NCBI GenBank assembly: GCA_030323885.1
Contig: CM059186.1
Span: 154,103,064 to 154,167,063 of the forward strand
DNA length: 64,000 nucleotides
Direction of reading: 5' to 3'
From: Branchipolynoe longqiensis
Taxonomy: Eukaryota; Annelida; Polychaeta; Phyllodocida; Polynoidae
Position 1 is the stretch's first letter, and the number at the start of each line of letters is the position of its first letter. Of this stretch, positions 23,001-38,000 are shown piece after piece. The translations under genes were made by a program, and so were the position numbers. A model generated the notes under the pieces. The model had not been told where the DNA came from and made no database searches. It was given only the letters and a program-made list of their open reading frames with translations.

Positions 23001-26000
23001 TTTAATATTTCAGTCACCTAAAATAAAAGTTACTTCAAACTAAAGTGAGTAGAGGGGGCACCAACTCCCAACTTCCAGCATGTAATTTTTAAGCTGCAAC
23101 GTTTGTTTGTTTGTTTGCTGTTGTTTTACGTCCTGGCAACATCTAAGGTCATATCAGGACGGTCATATCAGTGCCTGTCTTTGATGCTCTCTGATCTCTC
23201 CAAGCTGCATTCTGTGTGGTGTGTGTGTGTGTATTTAAAGCTGCATAGTCCGATGAAGCATCACATTTTCAAAATCAAAACAATTATCTAGATTTGATTT
23301 TACATATCTAACTTAGATACTGATGCACTTATTAAGTATTTGTTGCCACATAGAAGGGAATACCAAGCTAATTTAATAGAGCCTGTTACTGCAGAAGCAT
23401 ATGGTATCAGAGTTTTGCCGTGCTTGCCAAAATTATGTTCACATGTTTGAATTTCAACTGTCTCAAAAGGTAACCATTCCAATTAAAGGTTACTTCAAAC
23501 TAAAGTAAGGTAGATTATACTGACCAATTTAATATACTTGTCTCAGAAAAATATCAGAAACTCAAAACCATCTGACTATGCAACTTCAAGTATAACACCA
23601 AATCTGTACCTGGAGAGTAGCTAGGCTGTCGTCAGAGGGCCCTGAGAAGTGTCGCACTACAAAGGACAAGTCTAACCTGGGTCACTTGGCTGAGTGAGTG
23701 ACATCCTAATTACTCCTAACTAAAACCTAAGCTGGGTCACTAAGGTCACCAAAAGTTTCTACTACACACCACCTGTGGGAAAGTTGAGAACTACTGACAT
23801 AGAAGGGAGCGTAACTAGCCGGGTCTTTGATATCGTGTCACTGTTCTTATATAATCTTGTTTCCTTTTCAGGCCATGTGTCGAGCACAACGGGGCACAGT
23901 TACTGGTTATTTCCTAGCTGGAAGATACATGTTTTGGCTACCGGTAATTATATAATGTTTTATTTGTAGAATATTGAGTAGCACATTTGTCTTGTAGCGA
24001 AATAATATTGTTTTGATAGTTTCGCTATTAACACATTTAGAAGGGGTGCAAATTCTTACTTATAATTTATTTTAAAGTAGAAACTATATTAATTATAAGC
24101 TACTCATTTTAGCTGAATATTAGTGGTAATTGTTCATTATGTTAATATTACTGTCTATTTATTGCAAGTTAGGGTAAGAAATGTCATGTTTGAACAGGTT
24201 TTAATATAATGTAAGCATATCTTGTTTGAACAAATTATGTAGTGATAATGCTCAGTGGTTTAATGAAGTAGAGCCAGGCTGATTCAGAAAGTGTAGTGTT
24301 GCCTTTGTTATAGGTGATAGATGTGCAGACAAGCCATAACTTTACATTTGCATTAATAGGCTTGCTGGATGGGTGGGTAAAGTGTTAAAAATTGGTCAAA
24401 GCCGAAAGATGACCGTGTTTGAAATTACTTTTTCCACATATGAAGACTATTAATAAATGTGCAATGATACTTTTAAGGTACCAACAAGTATGACTGGTTG
24501 AAGATGAATTTGGCATGCGTATACATCCTATTAGTATTAGAGACTGTTTCGGCAGACCCTCTGCCGAGCTTTATTATCTCTTTATGAGAATTGGATACTT
24601 TTGTGCGCCAGTTACTTTGACTTTAACGGCCACAATCCATTATGGCGAGGGAATAGCAGGGTCCGTACGGTGCCTGGAAAGTCTTGCAAAGTCTTGAACT
24701 TCATTTGCCCCATTTCAAGACCTTGAAGGGTCTTCAATTGAACTATTATGGGTAATTACTAAATTACTCTTGAAAAGCCTTGAATTCCATTAAACTGTCC
24801 CCACTGTTCTAAATTAGTACGAAATCCAACTGAAAATAGTCTTAAATTCCTATAATTAAAAAAAACAGCCTTGAATTCCATATCTTTACATGTGTGCGGA
24901 CCTTGGAATAGCATGAATGCTATAGGCAGAAGATTTGAACACTTTGTGGCCAGTCATGCTCTATGTATATTGAACAATGGTTCATATACACACACACATA
25001 TTGTTCTATACTTATTTGTGCATGCTATTTATTATTCATTTATTGGATCAATTCTACTATTTGCTGCGGGCCGGAACCCGCCACGCAAGGCTGGCACCAC
25101 CACCAGCTAGTCATGCACCAGTCTGAATGTGTTAGCGTCACATGAGCTCCGAATTTAAAACTATATATATATATATATTTATTTTACCTCGGTATATAGC
25201 CTCAGGCTAGCCGCAGGCTAGGGAGAGGTAAGCACATCCGGGTACAGCAATTAGCATAAGCAGCTCACGGCGGGAGGACGTTCGCTGAGCTGCTCCAGCA
25301 GGATTTAACTACTACAACACTTTAACTAACTGTAAGTATTGAGAAACTGCATTCAACTTCTTAAGGATGGTTTATAGCATCCCATTATGAAAGCTTAGAA
25401 CTTTCTCAGGTCCAATTTGGACATAAAAGGTGTTATAAAAAACACGAGGATAAGAATGTGAGAACCGAAACCGATACCGCTTCACATAGCGAAACCTGTG
25501 TTCAGACAGGCAGAGATGTTAAACCGAGTTGCATCTCCTAAGGAAATTCCTCCGAACCCTAAAGAGGGTTTTGTTGGGGATGATCCTGGGTTTCTTTTAT
25601 AGACTCCCCAGACCGTTTTTTTGAGGCGAGCCTCCGAGTTTCGTAATATTTTCTTCAACTTGCTGGCGCAGAATGCCGCGGGTGGGAGAAGTGTACGAAA
25701 CAGAGAGAGCGGGCGTGCCAATGGCCGCCCCTCCAGTTTGGTTGGTTTCACTACCGATAAAACCTACGGCAAAACTTTAGCTTAACGCCTGTATACAGAA
25801 CGGTTTAAACACGTTACTATATACCATTCTAATAATACCTCAATCCAGCTCACTTTGTGAACATGTTGAGATGATACCGGTACTAAGTAAGGAACCCTTG
25901 TTCTTACAGAAACCGATGGCCACCAAGCGAAACAAAGTTCCGCCGGCAGCGGCAGAGGGCCGCGTGCCTTCAGGGTACGATTCCTCACCACCGCAGACGG

Positions 26001-29000
26001 GACCGCCGTCTCCACAGCCGGGGGCTGGTCCTTCGGACAAGGATAGTGGGGATGAGGAGCTTGAAGACAAAATCCTACGGATTATGGACAAATATAAGAC
26101 ACAAGCCACACGGCCTTCTTCTCCTCCTATCCCAGACGATGACTGGGAGGATTTCTCAGATGACGAAACCGAATCGGCATTTGAGGTTCCGCAACCGAAA
26201 GGTGAGAAACCCAAGAAGCGGAAAAGACTTGGCAGTAGCTCGGGTGATGAATTCACAAAGGTCAATAAGAAGCGAGTGAAGAAGACAAAGAAAAAGAAGG
26301 ACTCATCATCGGATAAATCAGATGATTCGTCCACAACTGACTCCGACTCAGACACGGAGAGAGCAGGCATTTATGCCAGGATAGGGGCAAAGATCAAGAA
26401 GAAATGCCCGTTAGCAAAAGCAAAGAGGTTGCGGACTACAACCATGATGAGGGAAACGCTAAAAGGACATTTCCACACTTTCAAACCTGTGGAGGTGATC
26501 AACAAGCTGACGGAACAAATCTCGGGAATTAAAGGAGTTCCCCAGTCCATCAGTAAAGAAATGGATGCAGGCATCCATCTCTCAGACGAAAGACGGCGTT
26601 ATGAGAACGCGTTGTGCACGATCCATAAAGCGGTGCTCGGAGCGCTAACATCGATAACTCCGGTAGCGAATCGGATGCAAGCCGAGAATAAGTTCTCGTC
26701 GCTTGCACGAGTGATGGACAAAGGGATTGCGCTGCTTACCGCAGCGTCGAACTTCATGACTTTCCGGCGATTTGAAAATGTCTTCAAGTCGGTCACAACA
26801 GATGCTGGCAAAGAAGTCGCCAGATCGAAAAAAGTAACTGACAATGATGGTAAAGAATACACCCTTTACCTACCGCCAAAGCCAGTGCTAGGCAAGCCAC
26901 TGGACAAAACCAAAATGTTTGGCGGTCAGCTAGCGCACCTCTTCAAAGCTGTCGAGGTAGACACTAAAAGCGCTAAAAACACTGATGGCACCAAAAAGTT
27001 TGACAACCCCAACAAATTCCGACGCCCCCGCTCGGATTTTCGCTTCCGCAGAGGAGGAAGGCCGGGACGAGGAGGTCCCTCATTCGGCTTCAATCCCAGA
27101 GGACGAGGCAGAGGAGAACGCCAGAACACGGGGTGGAACGACAACCACGGATACAAAAGGGAGTTTACACCCAAACCCCAATTCCCGCGGCCAGGAGCCA
27201 AGTAGAGACACAGACTCCTACACTCAACACGGTGTCTGAAGAGACACAAACTTATGTAAGCAAATTTCAGGCAGGCAACATCCTTAACTGTTTGCACAAA
27301 TGGGGTAACATTACATCTGATAGGGAAATTTTGGATATAGTAAAAGGAGTTCAAATACCTTTTACAGACATACCAAAACAGGAAAGAGTTCCGTTCCCAT
27401 ATAAATTCAACATAGCAGAAAAACGCCAAATAGATTATCAGGTTTCGCTGTTTGAAACAAAAGGTATTATTGAACGAGTACAAAACACAAAAGGATAGTT
27501 TATTTCTAATGTCTTTTCTAGGCCCAAACCAAATGGCGAAATTCGCATGATTTTGGATTTGACAAAGTTAAATAAATTGGTAACATACAAACATTTTAAA
27601 ATGTTCTCATTAGAAACGGCGAGAGACTTAATAACGCCGCATGCCTGGCTTGCCAGCGTAGACTTAAGAGACGCGTATTATACAGTCCCCATTTGCAAAG
27701 AACACAGAAAATTTCTGAGATTTATTTGGAACGGTACCCTTTTCCAATTTACTTGCATGCCTAATGGTTTAGCCTGCGCACACTCGACTGTTTACAAAGT
27801 TATTAAAACCTGTTTTTGCTGTTATGGGAAGATTAGGACATACAATGTTTCCATACATAGATGATTCCTTTATTATGGCAGAATCCTTTAACAAATGCCA
27901 TTTGGCAGTGAATGATTTGTGTACTTTATTAACAGAATTAGGTTTTTACATACACGACAAAAAATCTGTTTTTGTCCCGAATAAGGAATTAAAATGCCTA
28001 GGGTTTTTAATCAACACCAAAGCAATGACCGTATCATTAACGGAACAGAAACTACAGAAGTTTCATGACACGGCCTCCCAGCTGCTTGACATATCTAGGC
28101 CAAAGATTAGACAGGTCGCTGTCCTTATCGGTATAATGGTTTCATATGCGCCGGCTGTTCTTTATGGGGCGGCGCACTTCAAGTCTCTAGAAATAGACAA
28201 GAATAGAGCGTTAGCACGTACAAAAGGTAACTTTGAAAGGAAAATGTACATTTCCCAGGATGGTTACACAGATATATCTTGGTGGATCGAGAATATTAAT
28301 AACTCTTCCAATCCCATTAGAATGGATCAACCCAACACGGTAGTTACTACCGATGCGTCATTACAAGGTTGGGGAGCTCATCGAAATGATGTAGCAACAG
28401 GAGGGAGATGGTTAGAAAACGAAAAGTCGGACCATATTAATGTTCTTGAATTAAGAGCGATTTACTTAGGCCTCTTGAGTCTAATTAAAATACCGAAAAA
28501 ATACTGTTCAACTGCTTACAGATAACACTACGGCCATGGCATATGTCAGAAATATGGGAGGTACAAAGTCAAAAGAGTGTAATAACTTGGCACAAAGTAT
28601 TTGGAACTGGGCGCAAAAACATCAAATATGGTTAACCATATCACATATCCCAGGATCGCAAAACGTCCTGGCTGACAAAAAGAGTAGAGTCTTTCACGAC
28701 CACTTAGAATGGAATTTAAACATAAAAATTTTCAACAAAATTTGTCGCCAATGGGGTTCACCTACGGTTGACTTATTTGCATCAAGGAATAACTTTAAAG
28801 TTAACAGATATGTTTCATGGCACCCAGAACCATTTGCTTGGCACATAGATGCTTTCTCACTGATTTGGGAAAATGAATTTTATTATATTTTTCCCCCTTT
28901 CAACATCATTACCAGAGTGGCACGAAAGATAAAGATGGACCGGTCTCACGCCATCCTGATCGTCCCCGAATGGGACACACAGCCGTGGCTAGCAGGACTA

Positions 29001-32000
29001 GCCTCGACAGCCCGAGATTGCCTCAGATTCCCAAAATCCCGAGGAAATCTAACTCACCAAGGCCCTCTGGAACATCACGGCAACGTAGCAACAAGACCGT
29101 TGCTTGCATTCCTTTTCTAAATAAATACCTAGAACAATTTGGTTTAGAGAAAATTACACAAGAACGGCTAGTGTCACATGCGTGGAGAAAAGGAACAGTG
29201 AAAATGTATACCACATATTTGAAAAAATGGGGCGTTTATTGTCTTATTCACAAAGTTAAACCCATGAACCCGAGTATTGCCCAAGTGTGCAGATTTTTTA
29301 GAATGTTAGAACAGGAAGGGCTAGGTTACGGCGCAATTAATGTTGCCAGGTGCGCTCTCCTCGATTATCCTTCCCAGAACAAGGGGAGATACAATGGGTA
29401 AACATCATGTTATATCATGGGTACTAAAGGGAATTTATGAACGAAACCCACCTAAACCAAAATATGACCGATTTTGGGATGTGTCACTGGTATTCAAAAT
29501 GTTTAACGATTGGCCACATAATAGGTTTCTAGATATAAAAACAATTAGGGTTTAAGTTAGCACTGTTATTACTGTTAGTCACAGGTCATCGAGGCCAAAC
29601 TATAGTGGCACTTTCACTCGATGGACTGGAAATAGACAGAAGGCAAGCGACCTTCGATTTGACAACATTGTTAAAATCTAATCGTTTAGGTGATCCGTTG
29701 TCGTCAATTGATGTAACACAATTCAAAGACAATCCGAAACTGTGTGTAGTTTCCGCGATCAGAACATATATATCCAAGACACAAGGAGTTAGAAACTCAA
29801 GACAATTGTTGATAAGCTTTATTAAGCCACACAAGGGCATATCAAGAGATACGCTTGCCAGATGGACAATTAATGTCCTGAAGATGGCAGGAGTGGATAC
29901 GGACAAATATGCGTCACACTCAACAAGAGGAGCCATGGTGTCAAAGGCACGCCTCTTAGGCATTTCGGTCAAGCGCATACTAGCGCATGCAGGATGGAAG
30001 ACCGAACGATCGTTTGCTAGACATTATAACAAGCGATTGGAAAAGCCAAGTGGCGTCGCACGGCGACTGCTACAACATTAAAGTAAAAAAAGGTGAGAAC
30101 ATACCATGGTCACAAACATATAAAGTTAACGAACGTTCCATAACATAAACAAACAAAATGAAATATCAGGATAAAATGATATTACGTAAAGTCTCCCTAG
30201 CCTGCGGCTAGCCTGAGGCTATATACCGAGGTAAAATAGATTAGTTAGACGAATCTTACCTTGGTATAGATGATGGATAACTGTTGTTTTCCCGAGGTAT
30301 AAGCCTCGGCTAGACGTGGGTGAGGGCCCACCCTCCACACCCTGCCATGTCTAGTCCCTTGCTTGTACCAAGGAAACATTAGTATTTAGATTTTTAGAGA
30401 TCATTTTATCCTGAATTAGTAGGTAAAGATTGCTGTACCCGGATGTGCTTACCTCTCCCTCACCCACGTCTAGCCGAGGCTTATACCTCGGGAAAACAAC
30501 AGTTATCCATCATCTATACCAAGGTAAGATTCGTCTAACTAATCTATATATATATATATATATATACACATACATACATGCATACATACATACATACATA
30601 CATACATACATACATACATACATACATGTATACATACATACATGTATACATACATACATACATACATGTATACACATACATACTTACACGCATACACACA
30701 TACATGTACATGTATACATACATGTATACATACATACATACATACATACATACATACATACATACATACATACGTACGTACATACATACATACATACATA
30801 CATACATACATACATGCATGCATACATACATACATACATACATGAATGACCTTTTAGATAACAAATGGGGAGAGTTTTGCAATGGGAAAGTCTTTGGCTG
30901 TCGATTCAATAATTCTGAATTGCGGCCATTCACTATTACTAGTGGAATTGTTGGAGTCAGAGTCCAACATTTTTTTATTCTTAGTTTGAGGTCAGATTGA
31001 GTTAGCCATTGTGTATTGTAATTATTCACCATCATTCGCTCCCCACCCTCCCTGGAGCCCTCAGTGGAGATGAGCAGAGCCGCGGTATCCGGCACACCAG
31101 GGATATTGAAGCAATATAAGATGCTAAACATTACCAGATTTACCCTAGCTACAACCTTCTCGGAATAGTAAAGAATATAATTATATGTTCCTATCATTAT
31201 GTGTACACACGCATATAATAATAATAATAAAACATTTATATAGCGCCCGATCCAGCAAGCCGTTCTCAGGCGCTTTACATAACAAACAATTTTTTTTTTG
31301 TTCAAGTGTTTTTATTCCTCTGAATAACATGTTGTCAGTGCTAATGCACTGGTCTTCCAGCCCTAATCACAATTGCCTCTACACAGTAAACAAATCTACA
31401 ACAATATACACATAGACAATTACAGGAAAATAAGCAAAACATCGGTACATGAATGATAGGTAAAGAACAAGATAAGAGAAAAAGAAACATATAAATCCAT
31501 ATATGTGTTTGCATGTATACATGTATATGATATGCTCTTCTTTTCAATATGTTCATTCTTCATAGGCCATCCTAAGGCTTTGCATGACCAGCTAATTGAT
31601 TGGACTGGGTCTGTCCAACCTCTTATCGAGGTAAAGTTATGGCCAAAGTTTAGTTTTTGACTGACAGGGAGCCTCAGCTCCTTGCTGTCCTCATCCACCA
31701 GGATCCCTTCCTCTACTGACACGAGCTGCAACTCAGGGTAAATGAGTCACCCCATGGGTTGCCTTTGACGATCTGCAAAGGGGTGCGGAGGAACTATTCT
31801 CTCCCGGTTCCCCACGGGTTGGTGCAAAATGTGTATGGTATTCCTTAACCTCTTTATTTTAGGTGGGTGCTTCGCTGTTTGCCAGTAATATAGGCAGTGA
31901 GCATTTTATCGGACTTGCCGGGTCCGGGGCAGCTGCTGGAATTGGAGTCGGTGCCTTCGAGTTAAATGTAAGTCAAAGAGCATGAATCTTGTTGAAGGCA

Positions 32001-35000
32001 GGGAATGCAGTTCTATGGCAACCCATCGAGGACTATATTTCCTTTGAACTATTATAATACAATGGAATAAAAAAGCAAATGACATACAAGCATTTCTCAT
32101 TTATCAGGGATGAAAGATCACTGCGATTTCGCGGTTTTCCGCGATTTTTTATATTCATCGGTTAATGTTTACAAAATACGAAGGAATATGGATATATATA
32201 TGATAGCAATTGGTTAGTCTGAATCCCATTCTAATATGACTTTAGATGTTCCTAGTACATAAACCCAAACAAGAAAATTAGGCATCAGCGAAAATTTAGT
32301 CACAAGGACAGTCGATACCCGACTTCCACCATTTCCCCACGATTCCCTGTCTGCTAATCCTATCGATGAATATCCGTCTTTTCGTGGAAATTCGCTGTCG
32401 GTGTAATGAACATAGCTTGGTTCTGCAAGAACCCGCCAGGTGGCGTCAGGGTCTTGGCCTGATTTCCGCGTTTTTTGCCAGAGATCACTTTCATCCCTGA
32501 TCTATAAGGAATTTTTTTCTGTTGAGAAATTGACTAATATTCAAGAACTTGGTATGAAGTAATATTATTGTTACATTAGGATTTCATCATTCATAAATCT
32601 AATCTAAATTGGAATCTACTTAATGAACTGCTATATCATTGTCAAATCTGTAATAAAGTGTTCCTGTGTCATCTTCCATGCCGTAATGCCTGTGTTTCTT
32701 TGCAGGCATTGATTATGCTGCAGCTGCTTGGCTGGGTGTTTCTCCCTGTGTACATGGCCAGTCGGGTAGGTTTACCATTGTAATCTTAAATGAGAATCTT
32801 CTGGATTTATCCAGAATTCCGGATTTTCGTATTGATCCTTTTTTCCGGATATGGTTGAAATTTGCGACCATTCCGGCTTCTCCCGTCACTTTAGAAGTCC
32901 CAAAGATTCGTACAATATTTAATTTGTTGTTGTCAGACCATTCTCATGTGTATGTAATTAATTCCTGGTTATAAACTCGAGTATGGGAATAAAGGAATTA
33001 ATCAGCCAAATAGCAGAACAGAGAACAGTCAGGATCTAATTCGGCTCACGAGGCAAACAAATCAGGGATGTATTTGGACATAACAAAGTTTATTATTAAT
33101 GTAACAAAATAATCAATTCTCAAGGAGCGGTACTACTAACGGCTACAGTGCCATAAGTCAAATCCAGTATGGATGAGAGATCGCAAATCGTGATAAGGAA
33201 CAGGACAGTTGGCATCATCGTGTCAGACAGTTGAGGAGCTCTGTGTGCGCAGTCGACCGAGTTTTGGTCCGAGACAAGTACTAATGCGAGACAGAAAAAG
33301 TACAGGTTAATAACAAATTAATACATGATTATAGCGCAGAACGGTTAACTCTATATCTGGTAACAGCACTCACACCTGGGTGGGTGGGTTTAAAAAACTT
33401 TTTTTATTTTTATTGAGGCTGTATTTATACTGTCCATAGCATGTAAGCCCGGGTATCCAGGCTTGTTTTCAATGCTGGCCAGCTGTAGTGTTGGTGTTGT
33501 CTTACCAAGCAGTAGCTGCTGATAAGTTATTTGCTTGTCTGCATTTCAGTAGCAGATAGATTTGTTGGTACGTTTAGTAGCCTATGTTAGTTTTTTTTGG
33601 GCCCTCTTGGCATTGAATTTTTGTTCTATTCTTATTACTTGGACATAACAAAGTTTATTATTAATGTAACAAAATAATCAATACTCAAGGAGCGGTACTA
33701 CTAACGGCTACAGTGCCATAACAAGTCAAATCCAGTATGGAGAGCGAAGTGGCTTGGTCGGAAGGCGGGAGCGGAATGAGCAGGGGTAGTACAGGGGTTA
33801 CCGAGGAAAGCTACCTAGCCGTTGCCTCGTGGCCAAATTACCCATGTTGACCTCGCCAACATATCTAATGCAGGATAATTGCAAAGTTAATATGCGTGTG
33901 ATTATTTGTATTTTTTTCTCATGTATTCTCAATGCAGAATACAGTACAATTGTGTATGGTTTTAAGCACGGTGTATAATTGACAGCAGCTGTGATTGCTC
34001 CCCACCGATCTAATATGGCAGTTAACCTGTTTAATTGTGTTTTCTCACATAGGTGTGTACATTACCAGAGTTCATGAAAAAACGGTTTGGTGGACAACGC
34101 ATCCAAATATACCTGTCTGTACTCTCGGTGGTTCTTTACATCTTCACCAAGGTTTCAGTAAGTGTACTAAAATGGCTAAAAACAATTTATTGTATTAGGC
34201 ATTTACTCACACATATGCGTTTAAGGTGTGAGCGTTTAAGGGGTTGGCCATGGGGGTCGGGGGGGGGGGGCGTTAACCCACACATGGGCATTAATTAACC
34301 TGCAAGAATACGGTAGTAGCTCCTGTCTTCAAAGGACAGCTCTGCGTTCAGACCACTGTTGTACTGACATAGCAGGGGTGATGTCATTGAATGGACGATC
34401 AACTAAGATTAAAATAGTTTTATTTGCACATATCAATTTTTTCCATTCGCATGGGTCACCGAAGACAGATGTATCACTTAGGACATGCATGAATAATCCA
34501 TAATGTGTCGGGGGGGGCGTCCTGATATGACCTCAGATGTTGCCAGGACGTAAAACTCCAACAACCAACCATAATGTGGTTTAAAATGAATGTCAGGGAG
34601 ATTAAAGGTGCATAGTCTAATGGTTTCGAGTTTGTCATTTTCTGAGATAAATATAGTAGGTTGATTGTTATAATCCGCCTTTAATTTGAAGTAACTGTGA
34701 TTTCAAATGACTAACTTCGGAGATATCTGGAGTGTAAACATGCTATTTAAATTAATTTTGGCATGCTTGTCAAAACTATTATAGGCATCAACAGTAACAG
34801 GTTCTATTAAATTGACATAGTATGTTCTTCGCTGTAGCAGCGAATACTTAATAAGGGGACCAGTATTTAAGTTTAATATATAGGTTCAAATCTATACAAG
34901 TGTTTTGCTTTAGAAAATCTTATCCTTTTGTCGGATTATGCAACTTGAATTAACAACGGTGTGACCCGTATGCAACTTTAATTAACAATCGTGCCACTCC

Positions 35001-38000
35001 TAGTTTAACTAATTGGCAATGGTGCCGCTAAGTGTCCTGATTGGTAAGCACAGGCACAAAGTATAAACATCAACACCGAATGCAGCACCACGTGACCTCC
35101 TGAAATAGGACACCTACTCCAAAAAAGGATCGGGGAGAGTCTGATTCTTAATTGGAAACCAACTGGTTTGTCCTGCTGCAGAGAGTCCAGCCTTTAACAT
35201 TGACGATATTAACATTGGATGTCTGCAGGTAGAATTGTCATACATAAAGGTATTCTAATTACATGAGCTTTCAATTACAAGCGTTTTCTTTTTTTCGTCT
35301 ATTTTCACTGTTTCTATATGAGGCCTCGCGAAGAAATAAACGCTGGTTGTAATGAGCTGTTGTAATTTGTAACTTTGGGAAGTGTGGTGTGTGTGACCTG
35401 AATACATTTACATATATAAATGTCCCTGTGTTGCTTTAGGTAAACTTGTATTCGGGGGCCCTGTTTATCCAACAAGCTCTACACTGGAATCTCTATGTCT
35501 CAATCCTTCTACTTCTCGCCGTCACAGCCTTCTTTACAGTCACAGGTACACTTTGATTATATATGCATTCATTAATCACGCTTGTCCTGATATGACCTTA
35601 GATGTTGCCAGGATGTAAAACTCCAGCAACAAACCAACCAATTCTGGTCGAGTCAAACCAATGACTTACAAAATTTATTCTTGTCGCTACATAGCCTGGC
35701 ACACGGTATTACTAGGATAGGGCAAGGACTGGTTAACTCAGTATCAGGATAATGTGACTGAGTGGGATATCGGGTCATGGTGCTGAGGGCCTGATCTCTC
35801 TGTGGGGCAGCACTATAAATTCACCATAACTGCGTGCTCACCAGTCGATACCTATCCTAATTTGACCTGAGATGTTTCTCGGGTGTAAAACAACAAATAA
35901 ACTTCTTGTGACCGCACCAGATAGCACAACCTGAGTTGAGCACTTGCCTCCCGTGATATGACCATAAATGTTGCTAGGACGTAAAACTCAAACAAGCAAA
36001 CAAACACAAATTTTAATGAAGGAGTCCATTTACTCTCCCCATTGAATGGAACTAGTGTCATATGAGTATAGTTCCGTAACAAATGAAATGATTAGGTAAT
36101 TGTGCAGTAATGGACTAAGCTTCTGCTTTTGAATATTTCATAATCAGGGATGAAAGATCTCCGCGATTCCGCGGGTTTCCGGGATTTTTTAATCCCGCAG
36201 CACCATCAGCATATACTAATATGTGGTGCTAACGCCACAGCACTTTCAGGGTATAACAAAATATATGAAACCCGACTTCCAGGAATTTTCCACGATTCCC
36301 TGACCAATGATAAACCTATGGGAGAGTATCAGCATTTCCACTTTTTTTCCCGGAGAACACTTTCATCACTGATAATAGTCTGAGCTTGTCCACTTGAGTA
36401 ACTTCAAAATAACTTGGGACACCCACTCTTAGACTATTGTGTGCTCTTACACATGTGTAAAATCAAGTTATTTGGTAATAGCATTACACATTGATATGTT
36501 GATGCTAAAAGAATTGACTAACAGGTATGTAAAAGATGGATAATTCAAATGTGTATATTGATACCAGACAGACAGTCAATTAAATAGTGTATAATAACCC
36601 TTTGGTACGGTTATTCACAGATACGTCAATTACCTTGAAATACTATTTATTTTCTACCTGTATGTCAAACAAGTCCTGACACTTATTTCCAAACGGTAGG
36701 GTTCCTAGATTCAAGTTGTTTGATCCGATGGTTTTAAGTTTCTGCTATATTAAAAGGAATTATTATATTAGGTTGATTATTATAATTACTTAACTGTAGT
36801 TTGGAGCAACCTTGATTAAAAAGGGCTATCTTTGGAGATATTTGAAGTGAAAACATGCAAAATGATGTTTGTGTACACACTGAAGTTTTGAATATCATAG
36901 ACTTGTAGCAGCAGGTTCTATAAAATTGATTTAATATTCCTTCCTTGGAACAACAATACCAAAAGTTTAATAAATAGATCACCATCTAAGTTGGATATTT
37001 AGGATCATTAGCTTTAGTTTGTTATATTTAATGTTATGGGTTCATTGAACTATGCAACTTTATAACTGCTTAGTCCGATGAAAGCATCACATTTTTACAA
37101 CCAAAACACATACATACATAGCCAACCTAGATAGTGATGCATTGATTAAGCATTTGTTACTGCAAAGAAGGGAACACTAAACCAAGTTAATTAATAGAAC
37201 CTGTTACTGCTGAAGCCTATGGTTTCAGAGGTTTAACATGCTTGACAATATTAATTATGCATGTTTTCACTTCAAATATCCAAATTTAGCCATTTAAAAT
37301 AAAAGTTACTTCAAACTAAAGTAGATTATAACGATCAATCTGATTGTATTGATGTCAGGAAATGGCAGAAGGTCAAAACCATCGGACTATGCAATATTAA
37401 CCAAAATGCAAATGGAAGTTGAAATGAAGTGCTTACGTTGTTATGTACATGTGTTGCGGTTGCTAGGTGGCCTAACGGCAGTCATCTACACTGATACCCT
37501 CCAGGCGTTCATAATGGTCATCGGAGCCACGATTCTCACGGTCATCGGTATGTATGCGCTGTCAACCACATTCTCTTAGGTCACTAGACGCGGTGGCGAA
37601 TTGGTAGCGCGCAGGTTTCCCATGCGGAAGGTTGGGAGTTCCAATTCCCGCCGAGTCAAACAAAATGACTCATCAAATGTATACTTGCCGCTACCTAGCC
37701 TGGCACTTGGCATTAATAGGATAGGACAAGAACTGGTTAGCACAGTATCAGGATAATGTGGCCGTGTGGGATATTGGGTCATGGTGATGGCAGCCTGGTT
37801 TCCCAGTGGGGCAGCACTATAAAGTCACCATGAGTGCACACTGTCACACGTCAGGACCCATCCTAATATGATCTGAGATGTTTCTAGGATGTAAAACAAC
37901 AACAAACAAACTTCTCTTGTTATCGCATGAGATAGCCACTCGCCTCCCATGTGGCCAGTCAGGGGTTCAAACCCCGGCCGAGTCAAACTAAAGACTTAAC

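Larger units (their letters stand above)
25180..30547 (+). mobile_element. DIRS-type YR retrotransposon, decayed
   Basis: Order: left inverted terminal repeat (25180-25251), gag, RT-RNase H, tyrosine recombinase, internal complementary region (30193-30326), right inverted terminal repeat (30429-30547). The internal region is complementary to the right and left ends joined head to tail, as known for DIRS-1. It sits in a (TA)n tract with no clear target duplication. Pol and recombinase frames are broken, so this copy is not autonomous. Sense orientation in SLC5 intron 2. Confidence 0.88.

Noticed and set aside
25840..26370. Minus-strand Ser-rich frame opposite DIRS gag
   Set aside because: Antisense shadow of the acidic, Lys-rich gag N-terminus.
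27161..27205. CCCAAAC as a -1 slippery site between DIRS gag and pol
   Set aside because: The heptamer at 27170-27176 is in the wrong phase relative to gag codons (CCC AAA C).
30430..31305. Long open frames on both strands across the (CATA)n tract
   Set aside because: Tetranucleotide repeats without stops give open frames by default; the peptides are only H-T-Y-I or M-Y-V-C repeats.
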